From: Fen-1245 sp963835535
Lineage (GTDB): Bacteria > Gemmatimonadota > Gemmatimonadetes > Gemmatimonadales > JACORV01
Direction of reading: 5' to 3'
DNA: 64,000 bases
Assembly: GCA_963835535.1 (NCBI GenBank)
Contig: CAWIFL010000009.1
Span: 124,001 to 188,000 of the forward strand
Each line of letters begins with the position of its first letter. Positions within the stretch are counted from its first letter, which is position 1. Below are positions 8,251-17,993 of the stretch, piece after piece. The notes beneath the pieces are model-generated. The model saw only the letters and a list, made by a program, of their open reading frames with translations, did no database searches and had not been told where the DNA came from. Position numbers and translations under genes: made by a program.

Positions 8251-10209
8251 GTGGCCACAGCAGTCCACCAGGGGAAGGCGCCGGCAGGCACCAGTCTGAG
8301 ACGGCTGGTGCTGGTGGGTGCTCCGAACGTCGGGAAGAGTGCGCTGTTCGGTAGGCTGACGGGGATCTACGCGGTCGTCTCCAACTATCCGGGGACGTCG
8401 GTCGAGGTGACGCGTGGCCGGGTCACGGTGGGCGACCGGCAGGTGGAAGTCCTCGACACGCCCGGGATGTACGGAATGCTGTCGGTGACCGAGGAGGAGC
8501 GGGTCGCCCGGCGCGTGGCGGTCGGCGGCGAGAGCCAGACGATCATCCACGTGGTGGATGCGGGGCATCTCGAGCGCGGTCTTCCGTTGACCCTGCAGCT
8601 CCTGTCGCTGGGCTGCCCGCTGGTGGTCGCCTGCAACCTGCTCGACGAGGCGCGGGCGGTCCGCCGCGCGCCGAACCTGGCGCTGCTCTCGGAACGGCTC
8701 GGCGTGCCGGTGATCGGCACGGTGGCCACGACGGGCGAGGGCGTGAGCGAGGTGATGGAAGCGGCGCTGGCCGCCGGGCCTCCGCGCGACGGGTGGGCGC
8801 TGCCGGAGCCGTTCCGCGCTCTGGTCCTGCGCCTCGCGGATGGGAACGCTCGCCTGGCCCCGGAGCTGGCGCTGGCGGGGGATGAGGAATCCGAGGAGGA
8901 GGTGCGCTCCCGCGCGCCGGAGCGGTGGGCCGAGTGCAGCGCCGAGCGCGACCGCAGGTGGGGCGGCGCCGCGGCTTTCGCAGTGGCCGTCGCCACGGCG
9001 CGGCGGCGGATGGCGCTGGCGCTGCTGGACGGCGCCGTCCCCGCCGGCGCGCTGGACAGCGCCTCGTCGGCCGACGGTCGGCTGCTCGACCGGCTCGTGC
9101 TGTCGCCGTGGACCGGGTTCGTGCTCGTCGGGCTGGTCCTCTATTTCGGCTTCTACAAGTTCGTGGGCACCTTCGCGGCGGGCACCGCGGTGGACTGGAT
9201 CGACCGCGTGCTGTTCGGGCTGTACATCACGCCGGCGGTCGACGCCGTGGCGCGCACGGTCATTCCGTGGACGGTCCTGCGGGACCTGGTCACGGGTCCC
9301 TACGGGCTGATCACCCTGGGCGTCCGGTACGCGGTCGCGATCGTGCTGCCGATCGTCTCGGCCTTCTTCCTCGTCTTCGCGCTGCTCGAGGATTCCGGCT
9401 ACCTGCCGCGCCTCGCGCTGCTCATGGACCGCGCGCTCAAGCGCGTCGGGCTGTCGGGACGCGCGGTGATCCCGCTGGTGCTGGGATTCGGCTGCAACAC
9501 GATGGCGACGCTGGTCACGCGCACGCTGGAGACGAAGCGGGAGCGGGTGATCGCCACGCTCCTCCTGGCGCTCGCGATCCCGTGCTCGGCGCAGCTCGGC
9601 GTGGTGCTCGGCATCCTGAGCGTGTGGCCCGGCGCCGTCGCGGTGTGGGCGTTGGTGCTCGTCCTGGTCTTCCTGGCGGTCGGCCGGCTCGCGGCGCTCT
9701 TCCTGCCCGGCGAGCCGCCGAGCTTCTACCTCGAGCTGCCGCGCCTCCGGATGCCGAAGGCGTCGAACGTGCTCCGCAAGACGGGCGCGCGCGTCCGCTG
9801 GTACTTCGCGGAGATCCTGCCGCTGTTCCTGCTGGCGAGCGTGCTGCTCTGGGCGGGCGATCTCACGGGCGTGCTCTCCCGCGCGACGGCGCTGCTGGTG
9901 CCGCTGGTCCGGCTGATCGGCCTGCCGGCGGGGACGGCACCGGCGTTCCTCTACGGCTTCTTCCGCCGCGACTTCGGCGCCGCCGGCCTCTACGAGCTGG
10001 CGAAGCAGGGGCTCCTGACCCCGGCGTCGCTCACGACGGCCGCGGTGACGATCACGCTGTTCGTGCCGTGCATCGCGCAGTTCCTCGTGATGCGGAAGGA
10101 GCGCGGACTCAAGGTGGCGCTCGCCGTGCTGGTGGCGGCGACGACGATCGCGTTCGCCGTCGGCGGCCTCGTCGGCTGGATGCTGCGGACCCTGGGAGGC
10201 TGGACATGA
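8251..10209 (+). CDS. feoB: ferrous iron transporter FeoB
   Basis: This 652-residue inner-membrane Fe(II) transporter starts at GTG 8251. The N-terminal G-protein domain has the P-loop GAPNVGKS at 23-30, the switch II motif DTPGMYG and CNLLDEA for base recognition. A GDI-like helical region follows. The membrane domain then carries two Gate-type repeats, including LEDSGYLPRLALLMDR, VLGFGCNTMATLVTRTLE and IPCSAQLGV, all characteristic of FeoB. It is somewhat shorter than the E. coli protein. The feoA-like gene overlaps its stop by 4 bases (ATGA), so the two are translationally coupled, in the order B-A rather than the more common A-B. Confidence 0.97.
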   Translation: MATAVHQGKAPAGTSLRRLVLVGAPNVGKSALFGRLTGIYAVVSNYPGTSVEVTRGRVTVGDRQVEVLDTPGMYGMLSVTEEERVARRVAVGGESQTIIHVVDAGHLERGLPLTLQLLSLGCPLVVACNLLDEARAVRRAPNLALLSERLGVPVIGTVATTGEGVSEVMEAALAAGPPRDGWALPEPFRALVLRLADGNARLAPELALAGDEESEEEVRSRAPERWAECSAERDRRWGGAAAFAVAVATARRRMALALLDGAVPAGALDSASSADGRLLDRLVLSPWTGFVLVGLVLYFGFYKFVGTFAAGTAVDWIDRVLFGLYITPAVDAVARTVIPWTVLRDLVTGPYGLITLGVRYAVAIVLPIVSAFFLVFALLEDSGYLPRLALLMDRALKRVGLSGRAVIPLVLGFGCNTMATLVTRTLETKRERVIATLLLALAIPCSAQLGVVLGILSVWPGAVAVWALVLVLVFLAVGRLAALFLPGEPPSFYLELPRLRMPKASNVLRKTGARVRWYFAEILPLFLLASVLLWAGDLTGVLSRATALLVPLVRLIGLPAGTAPAFLYGFFRRDFGAAGLYELAKQGLLTPASLTTAAVTITLFVPCIAQFLVMRKERGLKVALAVLVAATTIAFAVGGLVGWMLRTLGGWT

Positions 10210-10499
10210 AGTGCACGATGTGCGGCTCGGCCGCCGGGTGCGAGGGGTGCCCGATCGGCCAGAATTTCTTCGTCGCGTCCACGCTCGAGCGCCTGGCGGA
10301 GGGCCAGCGGGGCACGATCCTGCGCCTGGCGGCGAAGGACCCCGCCGACCTCAGGAAGCTCCTGGCGCTGGGCCTCCTGCCGGGCGTCGAGCTGCAAGTG
10401 GAGCGGCGCTGGCCGGCCGTGGTCCTGCGCCTGGACTACGCCAGCGTGGCGCTCGACGCCGGTCTGGCCGGCGCGGTGCTCGTTTCGCCCGGAGTGTGA
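10206..10499 (+). CDS. feoA: FeoA-domain protein with N-terminal four-cysteine motif
   Basis: This 97-residue cytosolic protein is coupled to feoB by an ATGA overlap. Residues 34-97 are a FeoA-type SH3-like beta-barrel (LRKLLALGLLPGVELQVE). The first 16 residues are unusual: Cys3, Cys6, Cys12 and Cys15 form CxxC-x5-CxxC. That spacing could bind an Fe-S cluster or zinc, as the small FeoC proteins of enterobacteria are thought to do. The protein may therefore combine FeoA-like stimulation of FeoB with iron or redox sensing. That combination is inference from the motif. Confidence 0.9.
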   Translation: MKCTMCGSAAGCEGCPIGQNFFVASTLERLAEGQRGTILRLAAKDPADLRKLLALGLLPGVELQVERRWPAVVLRLDYASVALDAGLAGAVLVSPGV

Positions 10500-10590
10500 C
10501 GGGGGCCACCGCCCAAGCGCGTTACTTTCCGGCAGGTTGATACCTCACTACGTTGCAGGCGCAGGCATTCCGATCCCAACGGAGCATCCG

Positions 10591-12604
10591 GTGGCTCGAC
10601 GCGGTACGCGCTCGGGGGTGGTCGCGCTCGCGGCACTCGTCCTGTGCCTCGCGGGCGCGGCGCGCGCGCAGGCGCAGACGGGCGGGGGGGGGCGTCGCCG
10701 ACATCGTGCGCCGCGGCTGGATCCACGGCCACGCGCGGCCGCCGGCCGGATTCTACCAGCTCGCCGCGAGCCATCCCGGCGCGTTCGAGTTCAAGACCGG
10801 CTGGCTGGAGAAGGCGCGGCTGGTGCGGCAGAACCGGGCGGCGCTGCGGGCGCGGGGCGCCTACAATCTGATGAACGCGCAGTCGCGCGTCGCCGCGGCC
10901 TCGCCGCAGACGGCGACGGCCGTGAGCGGAACGCTGCGCTATCCGACGTTCATGGTGTTCTTCTCGAACACAACGACGTCCGACAGCGCACTGATGGACA
11001 GCGCGACGGTCCAGAACAGGTTCTGGGGGACGACGCCGGCGCCGCCGTATTCGATCACGACCTACTACAAGGAGATCTCGCACGGGCTGCTGACGGTCAC
11101 CGGCAACGTGATCCGACACGGGATCAAACTCACGCAGCCCGACACGTTCTACGCGGGCCCTCCCGAGTTCGCGCAGCCCTGCCAGGGGATCTGCGATTAC
11201 AGCCGGGTGCCGACCCTCATCACGGAGATGCTGACGCGGGCCGACTCCCTGGGAGTGGATTTCTCTCCCTACGCCGATCCCAACACCGGCAAGGTGCCGG
11301 GCATCGTCATCCTCGATCCGCAGGTGGGCGGCGAGTGCTACCAGGTCTATCTCCCCGCCAGCAAGAGCATCTGGGCGCACCGCTTCTCGCTGAGTGGCTG
11401 GGGGTTCAGTCCCTATACGACCAAGTCCACGATCAACGGCCACCCGGTCGTCATCGACGACTACATCATCCAGGGCGGGCAGGGCGGCAACGACGGCTGT
11501 ACGCCGGGACAGCTGGCGCCGATCGGGACCGTGACCCACGAAACGGGCCACCTCTTCGGCCTGCCCGATCTGTACGACACCGACCCGAACTTCCTCACCG
11601 AAGGGCTCGGGCACTGGGACCTGATGTCCTCCGGCAACGAGCAGCTGCCGTTTCGGCCCGCGCACATGAGCGCGTGGAGCCTGTCGTTCATGGGCTGGAT
11701 CAGCGAGGTGCCGGTCACGACGTCGCAGTCGATCACGACCGGCCCGATCGAGGTGTCGGACACGGCGTTCATCGTGCCGATGGCCGGGACGCCGGACCAC
11801 GAGTTCTTCCTGCTCGAGAACCGGCAGCCGATCGGCTCGGACTCGATGATGGCCGGCCCGGGCCTGATGATCTACCACACCGATACCGTGCTGATCGATG
11901 AGCGCTCGCTGAACAACGGGAACTCCGTCAATGCCATCGAGCCCCACGGGATCTGGATCCTCGAGGCGAAGGGCGACACCGGACTGGACTGCACCTACCC
12001 CGCGGCCTGCAACGACCGCGGCGACGCGGGCGATCCGTATCCGGGATCGAGCAACAACACGAGCCTCGGTCCGACGACGCACCCGGCCTCGGTGACGAAT
12101 GCGGGCGGATTCTCCGGCGCGATCATCGACTCGATCAGGCAGGTGGCGCCATTCGGCGCCATGACGTTCCGCGTGACCTTCGGGCCGTTCCTCGTGAAAT
12201 TCCTGGTGACGGGTACCGGCGCGGTCACACCGAGTCCCGCCGTGGATCCCACCAACGGGACCACGTTCAGCTTCGGCGACACGGTGACGCTGACCGCGGT
12301 CGCCGGGGCGGGGCAGAGCTTCCTCGGCTGGTCGGGCGACACCACGTCGGGATCTCCGGTGCTGCGGCTCGCGGTCACGCGTCCGTTCACCGTGACCGCC
12401 AACTTCGCGGCGCCGAGCGACGTGGTGAATCAGCTCCTGACGGGGTCCTCGACGTTAACCCCGGCGGCGCTTCTCGCCCTCGATAAGCTCGGCAACAACA
12501 ACGGCCGGTTCGACATCGGCGACCTGGTGGCGTGGCTGGACCGCAACCCCGGTCTGGCGACGTCGCCGGTGATGCTGAAGCTCCTCAGGGGGCTCCACCA
12601 GTGA
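10591..12604 (+). CDS. secreted M6-family metalloprotease, frame broken at a G9 tract
   Basis: The signal peptide is read in one frame from GTG 10591 (GVVALAALVLCLAGAARAQA). The rest is read in the next frame from about 10693. The switch falls in the G9 run at 10684-10692, and eight Gs would join the two frames cleanly. The mature part is an M6 (immune inhibitor A-like) zinc peptidase with HETGHLFGLPD (zinc site near 11537). It is followed by a bacterial repeat domain of the FLGWSGDT type and a dockerin-like calcium loop near the C-terminus (DKLGNNNGRFDIGDLVAWL). A continuous open frame from 10553 exists, but its N-terminus is Arg-rich and lacks a signal peptide. The cause is either a sequencing indel or phase variation. 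The next gene overlaps the stop by 4 bases. Confidence 0.85.
10684..10692. repeat. G9 homopolymer at the frame break of the M6 peptidase gene
   Basis: Nine consecutive G residues lie between the signal-peptide frame and the mature-protein frame. One base fewer restores a single reading frame through the signal peptide. Confidence 0.85.
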
Positions 12605-12996
12605 GACACGTCGTCGTCGTGCTCGCGCTCGCGGCCGCAGTGGCCGGATGCAGCGACCAGGGACCGGTGGCCGGCGAGCTTTCGGTCCGCCTGACGACGT
12701 CCCGCACTACCGACCGCGCGGTCCTGTTCAAGGTGGTCGGGAAGCTGCACGGAGTGACGGCGGGGACCGGGGCCAGCTATCGGATCATCTCGGATACCTC
12801 CGCCACCGGCGACACGGCCTGGGTGGCCGTCATCACTCCCCAGGGCACCGGACTCGCCCCCGGCGAGATCGCCCGGATCACCGTGCCCGACACGCGCATG
12901 GCCGGCAGCTACCAGATCTCCCTGACCGAGGCCGCCGCCTCCGACTACTCGGTCGGCACCTTCGCGGGGATAACGCTGACCGTCGTCAAGCCGTAA
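12601..12996 (+). CDS. small lipoprotein, function unknown
   Basis: The 131-residue product starts at GTG 12601, overlapping the peptidase stop (GTGA), so it is probably co-translated. A short signal peptide ends in the lipobox VAGC, predicting a lipid-anchored protein. The mature part is Thr/Ala-rich and looks like a single beta-sandwich (ITPQGTGLAPGEIARITVPD), but I cannot assign a family. Coupling to the secreted peptidase suggests a partner or inhibitor, which is unproven. Confidence 0.8.
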   Translation: MRHVVVVLALAAAVAGCSDQGPVAGELSVRLTTSRTTDRAVLFKVVGKLHGVTAGTGASYRIISDTSATGDTAWVAVITPQGTGLAPGEIARITVPDTRMAGSYQISLTEAAASDYSVGTFAGITLTVVKP

Positions 12997-13005
12997 CTTC
13001 TGTTC

Positions 13006-15327
13006 ATGAGACTGACCGGACCGGCTGCGGGCGCGGCGCTCGTCGGGATCGCCGCGCTCGTCGCGCCGCTGGGTGCTCAGGCACCGGACTCCGCGGCTCG
13101 CGGCCCGCGGGCGTTCGATCTCTCGGTCGAGAGCATCATGCGCGGCCCCGATCTGTTCGGGACGGAGCCGAGCCGCGTGACGTTCTCCGACGACTCGCGC
13201 TGGGTCTATTTCCGGTGGAAGAAGCCGGGGGTGGATACGGCGGAGGTCACGTACCGGGTGGCCGTGTCGGGCGGTGAGAGCGAACCGCTGGATTCGCTCG
13301 CCGCGGACACGCTCTATCCGGAGCCGGGCGAGTGGTCGCTGGACCGGCGCCTGAAGGTGTACGCCCATCGCGGCGACGTGTACCTGTGGGACGCCGCACG
13401 CGCCACGCGGCGCAAGCTCGTCGCGATGCCCGGCTTCGCGTCCGCCGTCCAGCTCTCGGGCGACGGCCGCAGCGTCTACTTCGTCCGTGACGACAACCTC
13501 TTCAGCCTGGCGCTGGACGGCGGCGAGCTGCGCCAGCTCACCGACGTGCGCCACGGCGCGCCGCCGCCACACACGCCGGCCGACACGTCGGCCCAGCGGC
13601 GTTTCCTGGGCGAGCAGGAGCGCGCCCTGTTCGACGTCATCCGCAATCCACCGGGCGGTCCGGTGATGACGGGCGGCGGCCGCCCCGACTCCACGAGCGT
13701 GCCGCGGCCCTTCTACCTGGGAGAGAACCAGAACATCTTCGCCGAGCGTGTCTCGCCCGACGGCACGTACCTGCTCTTCACCCTGTTCGAGCGTCTCCCC
13801 GGCGCCGAGGTGCAGGTCCTGCCGTACTGGGTGACCGCCTCGGGCTACGTCGAGACGCGGCCCAACCGCACCAAGGTCGGCGACGTGCAGCCGATCCAGA
13901 AGACGGGCGTGATGGACCTCAGGACCGGTGCGGTGACCTGGATCGATCCCGGCCTCGGCGAGCGGAAGGCCGACGTCGCCGCCGTCGGCTGGTCGAGCAA
14001 CGGGCGGCACGCGCTGGTGCGCGGCTTCGCGAAGGACTTCCACGACCGCTGGCTCTGGGTGGCGGACGCGCCGGACTTCAAGGTGCGCCTCCTCGACGAT
14101 CTCCACGACAGCGCCTGGGTCGGCGGACCGTCGCGCGACGCGGGCTGGCTCAACGACGGCGAAACGGTCTGGTTCACGTCCGAGGCCACCGGGTGGGCCC
14201 ACCTCTACACCGTGAGCGCCAGCGGCGGAGCGTCGCGGGCGCTGACGTCGGGCCCCTGGGAGGTGGAGAGCGCCGAGCTGTCCCCCGACGGCCGCCGCTT
14301 CTACCTGCAGACCTCGGAAGTGCATTGGGGCGAGCGCCAGATCTACGCCATGAACACGGACGGCTCGGGCGAGGTCCGGCTGACCGAGGCGGAGGGCCGG
14401 CACGACGCCGTCGTGAGTCCGGACGAGAAGTGGCTCGCGACGCTCTTCTCGACCGCGAACCATCCCCCGGAGCTGTTCCTGCAGCCCGACCGGCCCCGGG
14501 CCGCCCGGCGCCAGATCACCGAATCCACCACCGAGGAGTTCCGGCGCTACCCCTGGCGCGTGCCCGACCTCGTCATGATCCCGGCGAGCGACGGCGTCGA
14601 CGTGCCCGGCCGGCTCTACCGCCCCGCCCACCCGAACGGCGCGGCGGTCATCTTCGTCCACGGCGCGGGGTACCTGCAGAACGTCCACAAGTGGTGGTCC
14701 GAGTATCCGCGCGAGTACCTGTTCCACCACCTGCTCGCCGACCGCGGCTTCGTCGTGCTCGACCTGGACTACCGGGGCAGCGCGGGGCACGGCCGGGACT
14801 GGCGCACGGCGATCTACAAGCACATGGGCGGGCGCGACCTCGACGACCAGGTGGACGGCGCCCGCTGGCTCGTCCGCACGCAGGGCGTGGATTCGTCGCG
14901 CATCGGCATCTACGGCGGCTCGTACGGCGGATTCATCACGCTGATGGCGATGTTCACGCGCCCCGGCATCTTCAAGTCGGGAGCCGCGCTCCGGCCGGTC
15001 AGCGACTGGGCGCACTACAACCATCCGTACACCGCCGCGATCCTTGGCTTGCCGCAGGACGACAGCGCCGCCTATCAGCGCTCCTCGCCCATCTACTTCG
15101 CCGACGGCCTGAAGGGCCAGCTGCTGATCTGCCACGGCCTCGTGGACGATAACGTGAACTTCGAGGACACGGCGCGGCTGATCGAGCGGCTCATCGAGTT
15201 GAAGAAGGACGGCTGGTGGGTCGCGGTCTATCCGGCCGAGTCGCACGGCTTCCGCACGAGCGCGAGCTGGACCGACGAGTACAAGCGCATTCTCCGTCTC
15301 TTCCAGACCAGTCTCGCCAATCCGTAG
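13006..15327 (+). CDS. secreted S9 family prolyl oligopeptidase (DPP-IV-like)
   Basis: The 773-residue protein has an N-terminal signal peptide (ALVGIAALVAPLGAQA) and should be periplasmic. Residues 40-500 carry repeated blades of a beta-propeller (VSPDGTYLLF, LSPDGRRFYLQ, VSPDEKWLATLF). The C-terminal alpha/beta-hydrolase domain holds the S9 triad: Ser639 in GGSYGG, Asp714/715 in HGLVDDNV and His747 in ESHGF. Such enzymes cleave short peptides after proline or alanine. It lies 9 bases after the small lipoprotein and so may be in the same transcript as the M6 peptidase, consistent with extracellular protein degradation. Confidence 0.94.
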   Translation: MRLTGPAAGAALVGIAALVAPLGAQAPDSAARGPRAFDLSVESIMRGPDLFGTEPSRVTFSDDSRWVYFRWKKPGVDTAEVTYRVAVSGGESEPLDSLAADTLYPEPGEWSLDRRLKVYAHRGDVYLWDAARATRRKLVAMPGFASAVQLSGDGRSVYFVRDDNLFSLALDGGELRQLTDVRHGAPPPHTPADTSAQRRFLGEQERALFDVIRNPPGGPVMTGGGRPDSTSVPRPFYLGENQNIFAERVSPDGTYLLFTLFERLPGAEVQVLPYWVTASGYVETRPNRTKVGDVQPIQKTGVMDLRTGAVTWIDPGLGERKADVAAVGWSSNGRHALVRGFAKDFHDRWLWVADAPDFKVRLLDDLHDSAWVGGPSRDAGWLNDGETVWFTSEATGWAHLYTVSASGGASRALTSGPWEVESAELSPDGRRFYLQTSEVHWGERQIYAMNTDGSGEVRLTEAEGRHDAVVSPDEKWLATLFSTANHPPELFLQPDRPRAARRQITESTTEEFRRYPWRVPDLVMIPASDGVDVPGRLYRPAHPNGAAVIFVHGAGYLQNVHKWWSEYPREYLFHHLLADRGFVVLDLDYRGSAGHGRDWRTAIYKHMGGRDLDDQVDGARWLVRTQGVDSSRIGIYGGSYGGFITLMAMFTRPGIFKSGAALRPVSDWAHYNHPYTAAILGLPQDDSAAYQRSSPIYFADGLKGQLLICHGLVDDNVNFEDTARLIERLIELKKDGWWVAVYPAESHGFRTSASWTDEYKRILRLFQTSLANP

Positions 15328-15379
15328 CGGAGCCCGTTTCAATTCCGATAGGGCCGATGTAGATTCCCGCACCATCCAA

Positions 15380-15769
15380 ATGCCGTCAGGAACTCTGCGT
15401 CACGCCCTGCGCCGCTGCGCGCTCGCCGTTGTGGCCGTCTTGTTCGTCGCCACTGCCGCGGGGCGGCCGTTCATGGCGATGGCCATGGCCGAGCAGGCCG
15501 TGCATCACGGCGCTGACCGGGCGGACGAGTGTGCCCGCCAGCACCAGATGCCGTCCCACGGCTCGATGCCTGGCGGCCCGTGCTGCCCGTGTTGCGGCCC
15601 CGCGTGCAGTGCGTGTGCGCCGGCCGCTCCCGTTCCAGCGGCAAGGGACTTCTCCGTTTCGCTGTCTCTCGTTGCACTGCCGGCGCCCAGCGGCGACAGG
15701 TTGCCGCGCGGTGCCGTCAGCCTCTGGCAGCCTCCCGCCCTCGGTCCTCCCTCCGCGCCAGTCGCCTAG
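15380..15769 (+). CDS. DUF2946-like exported protein, probable copper-related
   Basis: This 129-residue protein has an N-terminal hydrophobic signal segment (CALAVVAVLFVATAAG). A His/Met/Cys-rich middle follows (HHGADRADEC, HQMPSHGSMPGGPCCPCCG), a typical soft-metal-binding composition. The layout resembles DUF2946 proteins, short exported proteins often encoded beside copper-type TonB receptors. Here the receptor gene follows within 66 bases. The assignment rests on composition and context, as the family is weakly conserved. Confidence 0.65.
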   Translation: MPSGTLRHALRRCALAVVAVLFVATAAGRPFMAMAMAEQAVHHGADRADECARQHQMPSHGSMPGGPCCPCCGPACSACAPAAPVPAARDFSVSLSLVALPAPSGDRLPRGAVSLWQPPALGPPSAPVA

Positions 15770-15834
15770 CTTCGTCCCCCGAAGTGACGTGACATCGCTG
15801 GTGGCCGCACCCACCAGCCAAGCGCGGAGTCGTG

Positions 15835-17904
15835 ATGTTCTCGAGAATGATGGTGGGCCTCGCCCTCGTGGCGGTGCCCCACCTTGCCATCGCCCAAGCG
15901 CCGCAGCCGGCCGACACCGGCCGCGTCCGGCACGACACGCTCTCACGGCAGCCGGTGACGCTCGCGCCGGTGACCGTTACGGCCGCTCCCGTCCTTCCGC
16001 AGCAGCCGGCTACGTCGGTGCACGTGACCCGGGCCGCCATCCAGCAGACGCCGGCGTTCGACCCCTATGACCTGCTGCGGCAGACGGCGGGCGTCGAGGT
16101 CCACGACCAGGGGCAAGGCCCGGGCTTCGCCTCGGACGCCTCGGTGCGGGGCTACAGCTCGGATCACTCCACGGACCTCGCCACGTGGGTTGACGGCGTG
16201 CCCCTCAACGAATCCGTGAACGGCCACGCCGAGGGCTACGACGACTGGAACACCTTGTTCCCCGAGGCCATCCAGTCCGTTGACGTGATGAAGGGCCCGA
16301 CCAGCGCCGTGTACGGCAACTTCGCCTTCTCGGGGATCGTCAACATCCGTACGATCGAGCAGATGAACGGCACGGACGCGTGGCTCGATCCGGCGTCGTA
16401 TGGTCGGGCGGAAGGTGGGCTGCTGAGCGGATTCGGCGACGACACGACGCACGGTGTCCTCGGATTGAGGGCCGTCCATGAGGATGGTTGGCGGGCGCAC
16501 AGCAGCTACGACATCGCTCAGGGGCACGCCCGGCTCGTGCACCAGTTCGGTCCGATGACGACCCTTGATGGCGGGGTGGAGCTGTACGCCACCCAGTGGC
16601 ACTCGCCCGGCTTCCTGGACGACAGTCAGTTCACCGCCCACGACTACAACGTCGTGACGAACCAGACCGACCGCGGTTGGAAGCTCCGCGGCCAGGAACG
16701 CCTCAGCCTCCGCGTCATTCTCGGCCCGTCGCTCGCGTGGCGGACCACGGTCTATGCGACCCAGGGAAGCTGGAAGCTGCTGCTCACCGTTCCGGCCGAG
16801 CCGGGCACGTTCGAGGGAACGGGCGGGCAGACGGAGGAGGATGACCGGCGTCTGGGGGCCGGGCTGACCAGTGCCCTCACCTGGGCGCTGCCCCGTGGCG
16901 AATTCACGGTCGGGGCGGCGTATGACTGGGCCCACTCGTCGTACCAGAACTGGAATACGACCAACGCCGTGCGGACCGATGCCAACGCCATCATCTCCCC
17001 GGCGGTGCAGGGGGAGGCGTCGCTGTTCGTGCAGGGGAGCGAGGACCTCACCAGCCGCCTCCGGGCGACGCTCGGCCTGCGGTTCGATCAGCAGTCCACG
17101 AGCGACACCCCCGACAGCAGTCTCGGCCCGGGGATGGGGGTGATTCCGCAGCCCGTGCTGAGCGCCAGCAAGTCCATCCTCAGCCCGAAGTTCGGCTTGC
17201 TCTATCGGCTGCCGCTGGGCCTCGATCTTTACGGGAACATCTCGCGAGGGTTCCGGCAGACCGACGGCGTGATCGAGGATCCGACCTTGCCCTACATCAC
17301 GATGTGGGCCTACGAGATCGGCGTGAAGCTGTCGTCCGGCGTGGTGTCGGGCGGCGTGGCGCTGTTCCGCGACGACGTCAGCAACGACCAGACGTTCAAC
17401 CCGGTCACGATGGCCAGCGTGAACGGCGGAGCCAGCCGACGGCAGGGGGTCGAGATCGCATTCGCGGTGCGCGCGTCGCAGGCCTTGCGCTTGAGCGGCG
17501 ACTGGACGTTCCAGGATGCGCGGTACACGTCCAACACGTTCACCACGGTGGACAGCGTGGACGGGGGGAGCGCGGTGGCCGACCTGAACAGGTTGCGGGT
17601 CTTCAACACGTCGAAGTACGTGGGTCTTGTCACGGCAGAGATCGCGCCCCCCGCGGCTCGTTGGCAGCTGCGCCTGACGATGAACGCGATGGGGCCGTAC
17701 AGCCCGTTCGACGAGCCCGGGGTCGTCTTGCCCTCCTGGACGTTGTTCAGCGTCACCGGCGTGGTGCACTTGGGGGGCGCGGCGTCGCTGCAGGTAGGCG
17801 TCCGCAACGTCTTCGACCTCGCCTACCGCGAACTCGAGGCCGGCGGCCTCATCACCCCGGGGGAACCACGGGCCCTTTACGGATCCATCCGCTACAGCTT
17901 CTGA
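15835..17904 (+). CDS. TonB-dependent outer-membrane receptor, possibly copper-linked
   Basis: The receptor has about 689 residues. ATG 15835 is preferred over the adjacent GTG because the upstream GGAG is better spaced from it. A signal peptide (MMVGLALVAVPHLAIA) is followed by the plug domain with DLLRQTAGVEV, the SVRGYSSDHSTDLATWVDG loop and VDVMKGPTSAVYGNFA. A 22-strand-type barrel then ends in the aromatic residue of GSIRYSF, as outer-membrane proteins do. Substrate cannot be read directly. The flanking DUF2946-like and PCuAC-SCO1 genes point to copper, or a copper complex. Confidence 0.92.
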   Translation: MFSRMMVGLALVAVPHLAIAQAPQPADTGRVRHDTLSRQPVTLAPVTVTAAPVLPQQPATSVHVTRAAIQQTPAFDPYDLLRQTAGVEVHDQGQGPGFASDASVRGYSSDHSTDLATWVDGVPLNESVNGHAEGYDDWNTLFPEAIQSVDVMKGPTSAVYGNFAFSGIVNIRTIEQMNGTDAWLDPASYGRAEGGLLSGFGDDTTHGVLGLRAVHEDGWRAHSSYDIAQGHARLVHQFGPMTTLDGGVELYATQWHSPGFLDDSQFTAHDYNVVTNQTDRGWKLRGQERLSLRVILGPSLAWRTTVYATQGSWKLLLTVPAEPGTFEGTGGQTEEDDRRLGAGLTSALTWALPRGEFTVGAAYDWAHSSYQNWNTTNAVRTDANAIISPAVQGEASLFVQGSEDLTSRLRATLGLRFDQQSTSDTPDSSLGPGMGVIPQPVLSASKSILSPKFGLLYRLPLGLDLYGNISRGFRQTDGVIEDPTLPYITMWAYEIGVKLSSGVVSGGVALFRDDVSNDQTFNPVTMASVNGGASRRQGVEIAFAVRASQALRLSGDWTFQDARYTSNTFTTVDSVDGGSAVADLNRLRVFNTSKYVGLVTAEIAPPAARWQLRLTMNAMGPYSPFDEPGVVLPSWTLFSVTGVVHLGGAASLQVGVRNVFDLAYRELEAGGLITPGEPRALYGSIRYSF

Positions 17905-17993
17905 GCGCGGCTCCTCCCGGGTTCGTCCAGCCGTGCCGGGACGGCGCTCGTGACACGTGGGGGGCTCGCGCGCGTGCCATTGCGGCGTGCGCG

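Noticed and set aside
8925..10499. 524-residue plus-strand frame covering feoB
   Set aside because: Only its last 97 residues, from ATG 10206, are real (FeoA); the rest is out of frame with feoB.
12430..15375. 981-residue open frame on the minus strand
   Set aside because: Antisense to the S9 peptidase gene, whose active-site motifs are clear; the composition is typical of a shadow frame.
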